From positions 1 to 64,000 of the forward strand of contig NZ_CP133672.1 of assembly GCF_031326345.1 (NCBI RefSeq): a DNA stretch of 64,000 bases, read 5' to 3'. Below the pieces are notes generated by a model that was not told the origin of the DNA, made no database searches, and was given only the letters and a program-made list of their open reading frames with translations. Numbering within the stretch: position 1 is the first letter of the stretch; each line of letters starts with the position of its first letter. This document shows positions 55,349-63,619 of this stretch, one piece after another. The translations under genes and the position numbers were made by a program. This stretch comes from Aureispira sp. CCB-E. GTDB lineage: Bacteria > Bacteroidota > Bacteroidia > Chitinophagales > Saprospiraceae.

Positions 55349-56752
55349 TTATTCTCGTTCAATACAATTCGTCAGACAATTGAGGGACCCTTGTCTGCGT
55401 ATAAATGGGTTAAAATCCTGACGCATTAGAACAACCTTATACCCCAAATCTTCCCATAACCATTGATTTTGCAAATCATGACTATGCAGTTCTGTCCAAG
55501 ATCCATAAGATTGACCTGTTTTAGAGCAGGTTCTATGCGAATAATCACTATTAATCCCATAAGAAGGGATAATAACATTTTTGACAATTCGAGCATCTAA
55601 TCCACTATTATCATAATAATTTTCTACCAAACAGTTGTTATAACTTGCCCAGCACCAATGGCGTGTTTTTCTTTCATTAACAATCTCGTCATAATAAGTT
55701 AATGGAAGTGGATTTCGGACAATTTGAAACGATATGTTTAAGTCTGAAAATTCTTTTTTAAGCAAGCGAATCACTTCATTGATAGCACATTTTGTTTGTA
55801 TAATAATATCTTTAACTAATTGTTTTACATCAGCAGGTATATCATCTGTCAATGCAAAACCAATAGTAGGTTCACCAATAACAAAAATTTCTTGCCCTGC
55901 CTTATTTTTACCAGCAGCGGTCATAAATAGATCACCATGAAAAAGAGGTTGTTTTTTTGCACTGGCATCATACCGATTATAAAAATTATCACTTGTTATT
56001 TTACATTCAGGCCAAGAAATCGATAAATCAGTAGATTTTGATTCTAAAATAATTATATTTTTTCCAAGCCATTTTTTTCCAAATTGTCGAATTAGTTGTC
56101 GATTACTTTGATGGATACCAATAATAATAAAACGATCTCCAACCAACACATTCCCTCCAACAAATGGAATAGGACTATCACTATGTCGAATTGTAAAGTT
56201 AGGGATTGTGATTTGCTCTAAACTATTCACTAGTTCTTTGGCAACATTTTTATTACTTGCCTCATTGGAAGGTTCTACTAGATAAATTTGATCCTCTCCA
56301 TCAACAGTATATGTAATTGATAGAAAACAATCTTGTGCCCAAGGTGCCAAATCACGAGAGTCATAAATAATTGGAATCAAATAAAAAGTATTCCCATTTT
56401 GTCTAGCTAATAGACTCAGTTCATCGCATTCTGATCCTGACAATACATTGGATTCTGCTACCAATAAAAAACGTCGCCCTCCTCCGTTAAACTGTTCTAT
56501 GAATTCTTTAACAAATTTGAAATAAGGATAAACAGTATAAGCTCCATTGGTTGGAAAAAATAAAATAATTGTTTTTAATCTTCCATATACAGAAGAAACA
56601 ACTCTAGGATTTTCTCCTGGGGCTTTATTTGTCGTTCTTTGAGGATAAAGGAATCGTTCTGTTCGTTGGCTACCTTTTACTCCCGTTTTAGTGGATTTAG
56701 ATAAACTACTTAATTGGGAAGGTAATAACTTAAGAGGTAAGCTTCTTGCCAT
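55349..56752 (-). CDS. Peptidylarginine/agmatine deiminase-like protein
   Basis: 467 residues without signal peptide. The guanidino-group-modifying enzyme superfamily is suggested by RLKTIILFFPTNGAYTVYPY, the acidic motif DSRDLAPWAQDCFLSI (compare the W-x-R/Q-D region of agmatine deiminases), PFVGGNVLVGDRFIIIG, FHGDLFMTAAG with an H-x-D pair, and the C-terminal GSLNCLTNCIERE with a Cys in the C-x-T-N context used as nucleophile by these enzymes (Cys about 459). All four catalytic positions are therefore plausible. It would convert arginine or agmatine side groups to citrulline or carbamoyl forms. Its presence in a defence island is unusual. Alternatives: a related amidinotransferase. Confidence 0.65.
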   Translation of the reverse strand: MARSLPLKLLPSQLSSLSKSTKTGVKGSQRTERFLYPQRTTNKAPGENPRVVSSVYGRLKTIILFFPTNGAYTVYPYFKFVKEFIEQFNGGGRRFLLVAESNVLSGSECDELSLLARQNGNTFYLIPIIYDSRDLAPWAQDCFLSITYTVDGEDQIYLVEPSNEASNKNVAKELVNSLEQITIPNFTIRHSDSPIPFVGGNVLVGDRFIIIGIHQSNRQLIRQFGKKWLGKNIIILESKSTDLSISWPECKITSDNFYNRYDASAKKQPLFHGDLFMTAAGKNKAGQEIFVIGEPTIGFALTDDIPADVKQLVKDIIIQTKCAINEVIRLLKKEFSDLNISFQIVRNPLPLTYYDEIVNERKTRHWCWASYNNCLVENYYDNSGLDARIVKNVIIPSYGINSDYSHRTCSKTGQSYGSWTELHSHDLQNQWLWEDLGYKVVLMRQDFNPFIRRQGSLNCLTNCIERE

Positions 56753-56756
56753 TTTG

Positions 56757-57224
56757 TTATGTTGTTTTTAAAGAAAAATTAATGCTCATGGTTGGGTTGT
56801 CAAATTTGATAGTATTCTCTTGTCTAAGTATCGTTACAGGAAGAACAACGGTAAAAAGTTGGTGAAATAGAGTTGTACTACGATCTCTAGTGTTGATGAA
56901 TGCATTGGTATGAATTAATTTTTTTATTTTAATTCGGTTCATAGCTAATCGCCTATAATTTCCTAATAGAATTAGTGAAAACTCTAAAGGATCTTTATTA
57001 GATTTAAATTCAAAATTTTTATTATGTAGTACTCGTGTATTGTTTGAGTCCAGAGTAATAACATAATCGTTTAATGTGGATCCTTTTTCTAAGTATGCTA
57101 ATTCAAAAGTTTCTTGATGTACTAATAAGAGTAGAAAAAACTCCATTGAAATATCAAAAAAGTGTTTTATAAAAGCATTGCAATCTTTCTTTAGAATCAG
57201 TTGCTCAATCTCAAGTTTGTACAT
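56757..57224 (-). CDS. Hypothetical protein (155 aa)
   Basis: MYKLEIEQLILKKDCNAFIK, a hydrophobic stretch MEFFLLLLVHQETFELAYLE that is too polar at its end for a clear membrane helix, then LILLGNYRRLAMNRIKIKKL and strands at the C-terminus. No family recognised. It starts the three-gene set; 4 bp separate it from the deiminase-like gene. A 150-bp divergent promoter region lies between it and the helical-repeat gene. Confidence 0.5.
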   Translation of the reverse strand: MYKLEIEQLILKKDCNAFIKHFFDISMEFFLLLLVHQETFELAYLEKGSTLNDYVITLDSNNTRVLHNKNFEFKSNKDPLEFSLILLGNYRRLAMNRIKIKKLIHTNAFINTRDRSTTLFHQLFTVVLPVTILRQENTIKFDNPTMSINFSLKTT

Positions 57225-57374
57225 GGTATCATTAGTTTAATGGTTGTTTGTTTTCGATATTGCAAAACTGAGAAAATTGCATGCTACTCCAAAACCATTA
57301 ACTTTGGAATTGCGGAATTCTGAACTTGGATATAGTGCTTCTTTTTTTATAAAAAATAAACTAATTTATCACCT

Positions 57375-58922
57375 ATGGCGACAGGAAAAGCCTTATTTGA
57401 TTTAATAAAAACATTATCACCTAGCGAAAAACGAAGTTTTACGCTGAATAATAGACTTCAAAAAAAAAATGAAAAAGATGGTAAAAAAACATACTACAAT
57501 GAAATTTTTAATATTTTGTATGAACTAGGAGACTATAATAAAGAAGAAATTTTAGCTCGATTAATAGATCAAATAGGCAATGATTTACTTAAAACTGATC
57601 CTAAGTCGATTCTTCGGCATTCGGAAAACTATCTTTATGAAAAACTAATTGAAACCTTAAAAACTTCCTATGCTAATAAATCCATCAGCATTCAACTGCA
57701 AGATTTAATTTTAGAGGCTCAAATTTTAGATGAAAGAGGGTTACATCTAAAAGCAATTAGCGTTTTTAAGAAAGCAGAAAATCTAGCCTTGAAATATCAT
57801 AAGAATACTTTTTTATTAGAAATTCTTCCTCAAAAAGCAGCAGCTATTGTGGCGCTTGAAAAAAAAGACATTAAGGAGCAAATAGACGCTGTTTATCAAA
57901 TGGCACATGTTGCTGCCAATACTTTAAAAGAAGAAATGGCTTATCGTCATGAAAATATCAAGTTAACGACGATCTTTAGAACAAAAAATGAACAAAAAAA
58001 ATCAGATCAATTCATCTCAAATGAGATTAGAGATACGTATGCAAAAACTGAAAGTAAAGATTTTCCGATTCACGGTTCCTTTTTTTCGCAGTATTACTAT
58101 TATAATATCCTAGCCTTATCAGCACATCTCCAAAAAAAGCTTCAACTCGCCATTGAACATCAAAAAAAAGCGATCGAAATATGGAATCAACATCCACATA
58201 TTATTGAAAAAGATGCATCGTCTTATATGACACAGTTGGCAAATCTTATCAATTACCATATTTGTGCTAAAGAATTTGTAGAAGCAGAAGCAATTATTGA
58301 AAAACTAGAAACTGTAAAAATTCCTCAAAAGAATACAGATGCCAAAGGCGAACAGTTCCAAAATGTTTATTTTTACCGACAAATGCTTTATCTGAACCAA
58401 AAAAAATATCCAGCTGCACTAGAACTCATACAGGGAATTGAAGGAGGGCTAAAAAAGTATAAAAACAAGATTAATGAATCGAGAAAAGTTGCATTTTTTT
58501 ATAACATAGGCTTAATATATTTGTTAAACAATGATTTTGATAAAGCACTTCATTGGTTACAAAAAATTTCAAGAAGTACTCGTTTTAATGAACATCGACC
58601 TAAGCTTGTTCGAAGTGCTCGTTTATTGCAATTAGCCATTTTTTATGAATTAGAAAGTTCAAAAGTAGTAGATAATCTTAGCCGAAATATTAAAGACAAT
58701 AAGAAGAATACCATTAGCATTTTTGAAGATATTTTGCTTAAATTTTTTGATCAATTAAATAAATGTGTGCCTTCTTCTAAAAAAGAAAAAGAGATTTTTG
58801 CCCATTTCCAAGAAGCGTTAAAAGGATTAGAAGACAAGGAAGTTATAGGCTATGAAGCCTATTGTCATTGGGTAGAAGGTCATCTTAATCCTATAAAAGA
58901 TAAATATGATTGGAGCAATTAA
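57375..58922 (+). CDS. Helical-repeat (TPR-like) protein, 515 aa
   Basis: All-helical, no signal peptide. MATGKALFDLIKTLSPSEKR at the start; TPR-like helix pairs in the middle and C-terminal half (ILDERGLHLKAISVFKKAEN, YYYNILALSAHLQKKLQLAI, FFYNIGLIYLLNNDFDKALH). Such proteins usually act as protein-interaction scaffolds or sensors. The only plus-strand gene in this part of the island, divergent from the deiminase set; its last 4 bp overlap the end of the convergent csx20-like gene. Function unknown. Confidence 0.65.
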   Translation: MATGKALFDLIKTLSPSEKRSFTLNNRLQKKNEKDGKKTYYNEIFNILYELGDYNKEEILARLIDQIGNDLLKTDPKSILRHSENYLYEKLIETLKTSYANKSISIQLQDLILEAQILDERGLHLKAISVFKKAENLALKYHKNTFLLEILPQKAAAIVALEKKDIKEQIDAVYQMAHVAANTLKEEMAYRHENIKLTTIFRTKNEQKKSDQFISNEIRDTYAKTESKDFPIHGSFFSQYYYYNILALSAHLQKKLQLAIEHQKKAIEIWNQHPHIIEKDASSYMTQLANLINYHICAKEFVEAEAIIEKLETVKIPQKNTDAKGEQFQNVYFYRQMLYLNQKKYPAALELIQGIEGGLKKYKNKINESRKVAFFYNIGLIYLLNNDFDKALHWLQKISRSTRFNEHRPKLVRSARLLQLAIFYELESSKVVDNLSRNIKDNKKNTISIFEDILLKFFDQLNKCVPSSKKEKEIFAHFQEALKGLEDKEVIGYEAYCHWVEGHLNPIKDKYDWSN

Positions 58923-59278
58923 GCTTTTGGATATTCCCGAAATTGTTCAAACTCAAACAAGACGGTTTTTTGCCCATTTTCTTCTGCCACTACTTTGCGT
59001 TGTGAGGTACTAGCAATGCAAGAAATCCTCTGCTTTTGTAACAATCGTACCAAGGTGAAGGTAAAGGTCATTTCTCCCATTAGATGAACTGCTTGTGGTT
59101 GCAATGCTACAATTCGTTGACAGTAATTTATCGCTAATTTTTGTATCTCTTCACTACTATTTTGGGGGGCAATGGTAGGGAAGGGGAGGTCTTCTATTTT
59201 TCCGTATTGAGCGATGGCGTTTTGTCGCTGTGCTTTTCCCCATTGATCAGAAAGGTGATTGCTTAGGTTTAGGAGCAT
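58919..59278 (-). CDS. Csx20-like CRISPR-associated protein
   Basis: 119 residues: MLLNLSNHLSDQWGKAQRQN, the DLPFPTIAP motif, YCQRIVALQPQAVHLMGEMT and ISCIASTSQRKVVAEENGQK with a final FEFEQFREYP. This looks like the small CRISPR-linked family annotated as Csx20, in which MGE and CIAST motifs form a CARF-like Rossmann core. If correct it would bind or degrade cyclic oligoadenylate made by the Cmr complex. Last gene of the cmr operon. The assignment is from memory of the motif pattern. Confidence 0.6.
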   Translation of the reverse strand: MLLNLSNHLSDQWGKAQRQNAIAQYGKIEDLPFPTIAPQNSSEEIQKLAINYCQRIVALQPQAVHLMGEMTFTFTLVRLLQKQRISCIASTSQRKVVAEENGQKTVLFEFEQFREYPKA

Positions 59279-59295
59279 GTCTTAATGAATTTAGT

Positions 59296-59541
59296 TTACC
59301 ATTTTAAATCTCGATTACGACGAACTTGCCAATCCCCATAGCATCTCAATACATTTGCTCTAAAATAACCTCCTACAGAATTAGCTTGCTGCAATTCTTC
59401 AAATATCTCTTGTTCGACTTCTTCGTAAGCATATATTTTATCTGTGGTGGCAAATTCTGCAAAAAGTGTCTGACTGTCTGCATCATACCCAATCGCTGAA
59501 ATCATGCTGCTGTCTACTGGAATGAGTGTTACTTCTATCAT
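59296..59541 (-). CDS. KTSC-domain protein
   Basis: 81 residues. VDSSMISAIGYDADSQTLFA, KIYAYEEVEQEIFEEL and ANSVGGYFRANVLRCY match the KTSC domain, named for a motif near the C-terminus of lysyl-tRNA synthetases and found alone in phages and defence loci. The KTSC domain is thought to bind RNA or nucleic acids. It sits between cmr6 (11 bp upstream) and the csx20-like gene (17 bp downstream). Confidence 0.75.
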   Translation of the reverse strand: MIEVTLIPVDSSMISAIGYDADSQTLFAEFATTDKIYAYEEVEQEIFEELQQANSVGGYFRANVLRCYGDWQVRRNRDLKW

Positions 59542-59552
59542 TTTTTATTGTT

Positions 59553-61004
59553 TTATGTGGTCATGTAACCGTAGCCTACGGCTGTTTTTGCGCCTATGCC
59601 GTGTTCGCTTAGAGCTTGTTTTAGCCAATCTATAATTGTTTTGTCTTGAAATGGTTGATTTAATAATCCCTCATTTCCTTTTTCTCCTATAATAAATTGG
59701 AATTTAGTGCCTTTTGCTACAGTGAGAAAAGGAATAGGAATAGGACTTTCTGTATCTACAGGTGCTTTATGTTTTTTATTGTCAATATCCCCATAATAGT
59801 CACTATAATGTGGTGTCATTATATCTGTTTCTATTGTGGGTTCTGATGCAGGAAAGGCATCAAAGAAGACGATGTTACCCTTATGCGCTTTTGAATCCAA
59901 CGCCTTATCATCTGTTCCAAAAATGGCTGCAAAAATATTATCTTGCATAGCCACTTTTTCTAATCTTTTATTTTGTTCTTTAGACTCTAACTGGTTAAAT
60001 GTTTCATCTCTGTCCAATAGACTTGGATAAATTACTTCTTGAATTATCCAACTTCTAACCACGCCTTTGATACTACTAGCAGGAATATAAGGAATTCCAT
60101 AAATATGATGCAAGGTCATAGAGGTCTCATAAACAGAAGCACCACCCAAACCAACGACCATGCGCCCATCTGTGGCTTGTGTCCAGCATTTATGTTGAGG
60201 GGTGATGAGCTTGGCTTGTTTTTTTTGTTTTTGTAGGATGTAGTCTATAAGATTTTTATGCGAGAGTTTTTTAGTGGCATATTGATTAATATCAATACTA
60301 AATTTATCTTTCTCTACAACTCCTAATCTTGCGGTTTTGTTTAATTCTAAATAAAAGTTATCTATTTGTTTAAAATTAGATGCTGCCAATAGTTGATAAC
60401 TATCAAAGGGTAAACGTTTACCACTTAGAAGCTCTCCCATACGAATATCTAATGCAGTTCCTTTAAAATTTACTTGACTCTTAACAAAGGTAAGTGAGTC
60501 CTTTTCTAAGTAATTCTCAAGTGATTCTTTCTTTTTCTTAAATTTGCTTTCTTCTATTATTGATGATACCAGAACATATTTTTCTCCTACAATATCTTCT
60601 CCACTATATTGGGGGACATCTAGATTATGTTGGTTTATTTTGAAAATATCACTTTTTTTGAAATAAATAATGAAAGGACTTTGTATGTCAAAATTATCAA
60701 AATTAAAATTTCTAGGAATTTTCTTATTAGTAGATTGGATCGTAATTTTATTATCTTGTTTTGATAAAAAATCAATGATAATATGCTTATATTTTCTAGG
60801 TAATTCTATACCTTTTTTATTTGTTATTTTAAATACTATTTTCTCTATACAATGAGCGGTATATTCTTGGTCTTCCTTAGCTTGGTTGAAATCATAATAG
60901 TCTTCTAATTTAGGTAAACAAAAACTAAGAGATTCGTCAGAATATATAGACCACTGAGAATTTGAATATTCTAATAAAATATTATATTCTTTGTATTCTT
61001 TCAT
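59553..61004 (-). CDS. cmr6: Type III-B RAMP protein Cmr6, long form
   Basis: 483 residues, longer than typical Cmr6. The C-terminal 200 residues hold the RAMP core: MVVGLGGASVYETSMTLHHI, YGIPYIPASSIKGVVRSWII, AIFGTDD and GNIVFFDAFPASEPTIETDI, with a glycine-rich GIGAKTAVGYGYM at the end. The N-terminal half is specific to this protein, with a LDIRMGELLSGKRLPF segment. Cmr6 caps the Cmr effector complex at the crRNA 3' side. 3 bp lie between it and cmr5. Confidence 0.88.
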   Translation of the reverse strand: MKEYKEYNILLEYSNSQWSIYSDESLSFCLPKLEDYYDFNQAKEDQEYTAHCIEKIVFKITNKKGIELPRKYKHIIIDFLSKQDNKITIQSTNKKIPRNFNFDNFDIQSPFIIYFKKSDIFKINQHNLDVPQYSGEDIVGEKYVLVSSIIEESKFKKKKESLENYLEKDSLTFVKSQVNFKGTALDIRMGELLSGKRLPFDSYQLLAASNFKQIDNFYLELNKTARLGVVEKDKFSIDINQYATKKLSHKNLIDYILQKQKKQAKLITPQHKCWTQATDGRMVVGLGGASVYETSMTLHHIYGIPYIPASSIKGVVRSWIIQEVIYPSLLDRDETFNQLESKEQNKRLEKVAMQDNIFAAIFGTDDKALDSKAHKGNIVFFDAFPASEPTIETDIMTPHYSDYYGDIDNKKHKAPVDTESPIPIPFLTVAKGTKFQFIIGEKGNEGLLNQPFQDKTIIDWLKQALSEHGIGAKTAVGYGYMTT

Positions 61005-61007
61005 AAT

Positions 61008-61391
61008 CTATTTATTTTCTTTTTCAATCAATCCATCCGAAAAACGCTTTAACCAATTAAATAAAGCTAGAACTTCTATAGTTACAGCACGATAGCTAGA
61101 ACTGTCTAATTCAATTAAAACTTTGACTAAATCATCATTTTTTGAAAATGTTTTCCCAAGAGCTAAATTCTCTTTGAGCCAATCATGAGTCTGTTTATAC
61201 AATAATTTATAAGTTTTTTCTTTTTCCTTAGATTTCATAAATGCAAAAGCAGCCCCCAAGCCATTTGTTTTTATCATCATAGGTATATTTTTAACATGAG
61301 ATTTATAGTCCTTACCCAAGTCCTTACCTTGTAAAGCACATTTATACGCAAACGCAGCCCGTCCACCTTCCAGTTGTTTTAAATTAGCCAT
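61008..61391 (-). CDS. cmr5: Type III-B Cmr5 small subunit
   Basis: 127 residues, all-helical: GGRAAFAYKCALQGKDLGKD, HVKNIPMMIKTNGLGAAFAF, YKLLYKQTHDWLKENLALGK and YRAVTIEVLALFNWLKRFSD. Usual length and pattern of Cmr5, which lines the minor filament and contacts target RNA. 7 bp after cmr4. Confidence 0.88.
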   Translation of the reverse strand: MANLKQLEGGRAAFAYKCALQGKDLGKDYKSHVKNIPMMIKTNGLGAAFAFMKSKEKEKTYKLLYKQTHDWLKENLALGKTFSKNDDLVKVLIELDSSSYRAVTIEVLALFNWLKRFSDGLIEKENK

Positions 61392-61398
61392 TGTTCTT

Positions 61399-62433
61399 TT
61401 AGTTTTCTTGTTTACATTCTTTATCAGATACTGATGTTAAAAATTGTGTCCTAGTGATACCCTTTCCTAAAGTAGCACTACCTCCAATCTGCACGACATT
61501 AGGAATTTTAGTAAAAAAGTCAACTACTTGACAAGCTGATAAACCATCCTTTTTAAATTCAGGTGCAGCTAAAATCATTGAATATAGGATAGATTCAGCA
61601 GGTAAATATTCTTCTGTAAATAATCCCGTATCTGCTGCTGTACCAGTAATGTTATTAATCTTATTACGAGTAATAACCTCTGTGCTTAAATTGACAAAGT
61701 CCTTAAAAGCATCATCGCTAAGAATGACAATACTAGATTTTATTTTTTCTTCCCAATAACTATTGGCTTGTACAATGTTATTATTTACCAGCCATTCTCC
61801 TAAAAAGCAACCATCTTTGTGTTGGTTATTTTTTACAGTACACTGAATCGACGATTTATTTTCAAAAGTATATTCCTCTAAGATGACATATTTATCATTT
61901 ACAAGTAGGGCTTCACCTTGCGTATAACATTCATTGTCAATAATAAAAGAGGGAATACCATCAAGACTGAAATTCTCAAAACATCCTTTCATATCCATTT
62001 CAAACTGTCGCAAGACTTTAGGGCAAGTTATCCAAGCAAAGACACCTTTCATAGACTTAACAGGGAATAAAAATAAACGAGCATCTGAAATGCCTAAACA
62101 ACCTGCAAATTCCTTTTCTTTTTCAGCAAAGAGCTTATCCATTTCTTCTTTAGGAAAGCCTTTTAAAGCTGCATTGTCGAAACCAAAAATTTTGTTAAGT
62201 TCTTTTATTTTTTCTCTAAAACTCTCATCAATTTTATTTTCTTTTAATTGATCCAGAACTTTATTCTCAAAAGCTTCCCTCAAAGCTCCTTTTAAACTAG
62301 AGCCTTCAATTTTAGGGAAGCTGGTGTGTCGTTCTCTTTGGATGGGAAGGTCAACAATACCCAAATCAGAACCACTCCCTGCATGGAGAGGGGTTTCACA
62401 AATTAGAAATAGTGGATTAGCGTGTTTATACAT
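61399..62433 (-). CDS. cmr4: Type III-B RAMP protein Cmr4 (backbone, target RNA cleavage)
   Basis: 344 residues. PLFLICETPLHAGSGSDLGI, DLPIQRERHTSFPKIEGSSL, KGALREAFE, CLGISDARLFLFPVKSMKGV and GGSATLGKGITRTQF. The Asp in the GSGSDLGIVDLPIQRE region is the family's target-RNA-cutting residue (Asp26-equivalent). Cmr4 forms the main filament of the effector. Overlaps the CARF-nuclease gene by 8 bp. Confidence 0.92.
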   Translation of the reverse strand: MYKHANPLFLICETPLHAGSGSDLGIVDLPIQRERHTSFPKIEGSSLKGALREAFENKVLDQLKENKIDESFREKIKELNKIFGFDNAALKGFPKEEMDKLFAEKEKEFAGCLGISDARLFLFPVKSMKGVFAWITCPKVLRQFEMDMKGCFENFSLDGIPSFIIDNECYTQGEALLVNDKYVILEEYTFENKSSIQCTVKNNQHKDGCFLGEWLVNNNIVQANSYWEEKIKSSIVILSDDAFKDFVNLSTEVITRNKINNITGTAADTGLFTEEYLPAESILYSMILAAPEFKKDGLSACQVVDFFTKIPNVVQIGGSATLGKGITRTQFLTSVSDKECKQEN

Positions 62434-63619
62434 GATTATTGTTTAAGTGTTCTTTAAGTTTATTTGCAATTTCATTTAGGTGCCAAACGGGTAATTTAGC
62501 CCGCTCAGCTGCGGCTATAGCTTTAGTGATTTTATCATTTATTTTATTACTATCTTCTTTAACCATTGGAGTAATGAGTATAGGTAATCCATATACCCCA
62601 GATATTGCATAGGTAGAATAGTTAGTACTTTTTGCTACATCTCCTGTCATTTTTCCACTTTTGCACTCAAAATTTAATATTTGGCCGTGTTTAGTGAGAA
62701 TGATAATGTCAAATTCATCAATGATTTCATTTGATGTATGACTCATATGGTTGATTTTTGTACTAGCGTACAATCCAATTAATTGAGACTTAATGATTGG
62801 ATTTTTTTCTATAGCTTTTAATAAAAGGCAAATTGCCATATCTTCTAGGATATAGCCAAAGGATTTTTTATTTTTATATTTTGACCAAAATATTTTAATT
62901 TCTTCTTTAGTTAAAGAGGAAGTTTGAGGTAGGTTAAGTTCATCAATAATAACATCTAAGTCGCTTCCATTTTGGTTGCTTTTTGTAAGTGAAACAGGGA
63001 TAGATGGATGCTCTTTATAAATAGGATAAAATTTGTTATAAAATTCTTTTTCTTCATCAAATCCACCCTTTTGTAAATTTTGGGGCAATTTAGGTATATT
63101 ATAGCCCATCAATTGGAGTGCAATTTTAAGGTTCAATTCATTCTCATTCAGTTTATAATCTAAATTATTCCCATCAAAATTTTGAATATCCTGTATTCCC
63201 TTTTCAAACTTCATAATTTGCATTTGCCCAGAGTTACCCTCCAAGTAACAAAGATAATGCGTTTTATCTTCCAATTCTTTTACTAAGTCATAAACAGCTA
63301 ATACAAAGGGACGTTGTCCGCCAGTTATATTCCAAAAGATAGAAGAAGCATTTTCAATGGTTTCATTATCACTTAATCTTTCTTTTAAATTTTCTATATT
63401 AGTTAATTCTTTATATTTAAATGAAATGAAAGGGAGTTCTTCCTCTAAGACTTTTTGGAAGTTTTTATCCCAATTTTCATTCTTATCATCATCTGTAGTA
63501 ATATTTAAAATATTTTGGAATCCAAAATACTTTAAAGGAATATAATTAACCATTTGATTTTGGGTAGATAGCATAATATATAGACTATTCCCAATTTCTA
63601 TTTTTTGTTCTTCGTTCAT
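62426..63619 (-). CDS. CARF-PD-(D/E)xK nuclease (Card1/Can2-like)
   Basis: 397 residues. N-terminal CARF domain with SIFWNITGGQRPFVLAVYDL near 95-112; NITGGQRP is the ligand-binding CARF signature. C-terminal DUF1887-type PD-(D/E)xK nuclease: GYILEDMAICLLLKAI (Glu), DEFDIIILTKHGQIL (Asp) and NFECKSGKMTG with the E-x-K pair. Known relatives are activated by cyclic tetra-adenylate from the Cas10 subunit and cut DNA and RNA. It sits inside the cmr operon between cmr3 and cmr4, with overlaps on both sides (4 and 8 bp), so expression is tied to the complex. Confidence 0.85.
   Translation of the reverse strand: MNEEQKIEIGNSLYIMLSTQNQMVNYIPLKYFGFQNILNITTDDDKNENWDKNFQKVLEEELPFISFKYKELTNIENLKERLSDNETIENASSIFWNITGGQRPFVLAVYDLVKELEDKTHYLCYLEGNSGQMQIMKFEKGIQDIQNFDGNNLDYKLNENELNLKIALQLMGYNIPKLPQNLQKGGFDEEKEFYNKFYPIYKEHPSIPVSLTKSNQNGSDLDVIIDELNLPQTSSLTKEEIKIFWSKYKNKKSFGYILEDMAICLLLKAIEKNPIIKSQLIGLYASTKINHMSHTSNEIIDEFDIIILTKHGQILNFECKSGKMTGDVAKSTNYSTYAISGVYGLPILITPMVKEDSNKINDKITKAIAAAERAKLPVWHLNEIANKLKEHLNNNHV

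Noticed and set aside
59762-60236. Plus-strand frames of 62-65 codons over cmr6
   Set aside because: Antisense shadows of a strong coding region.
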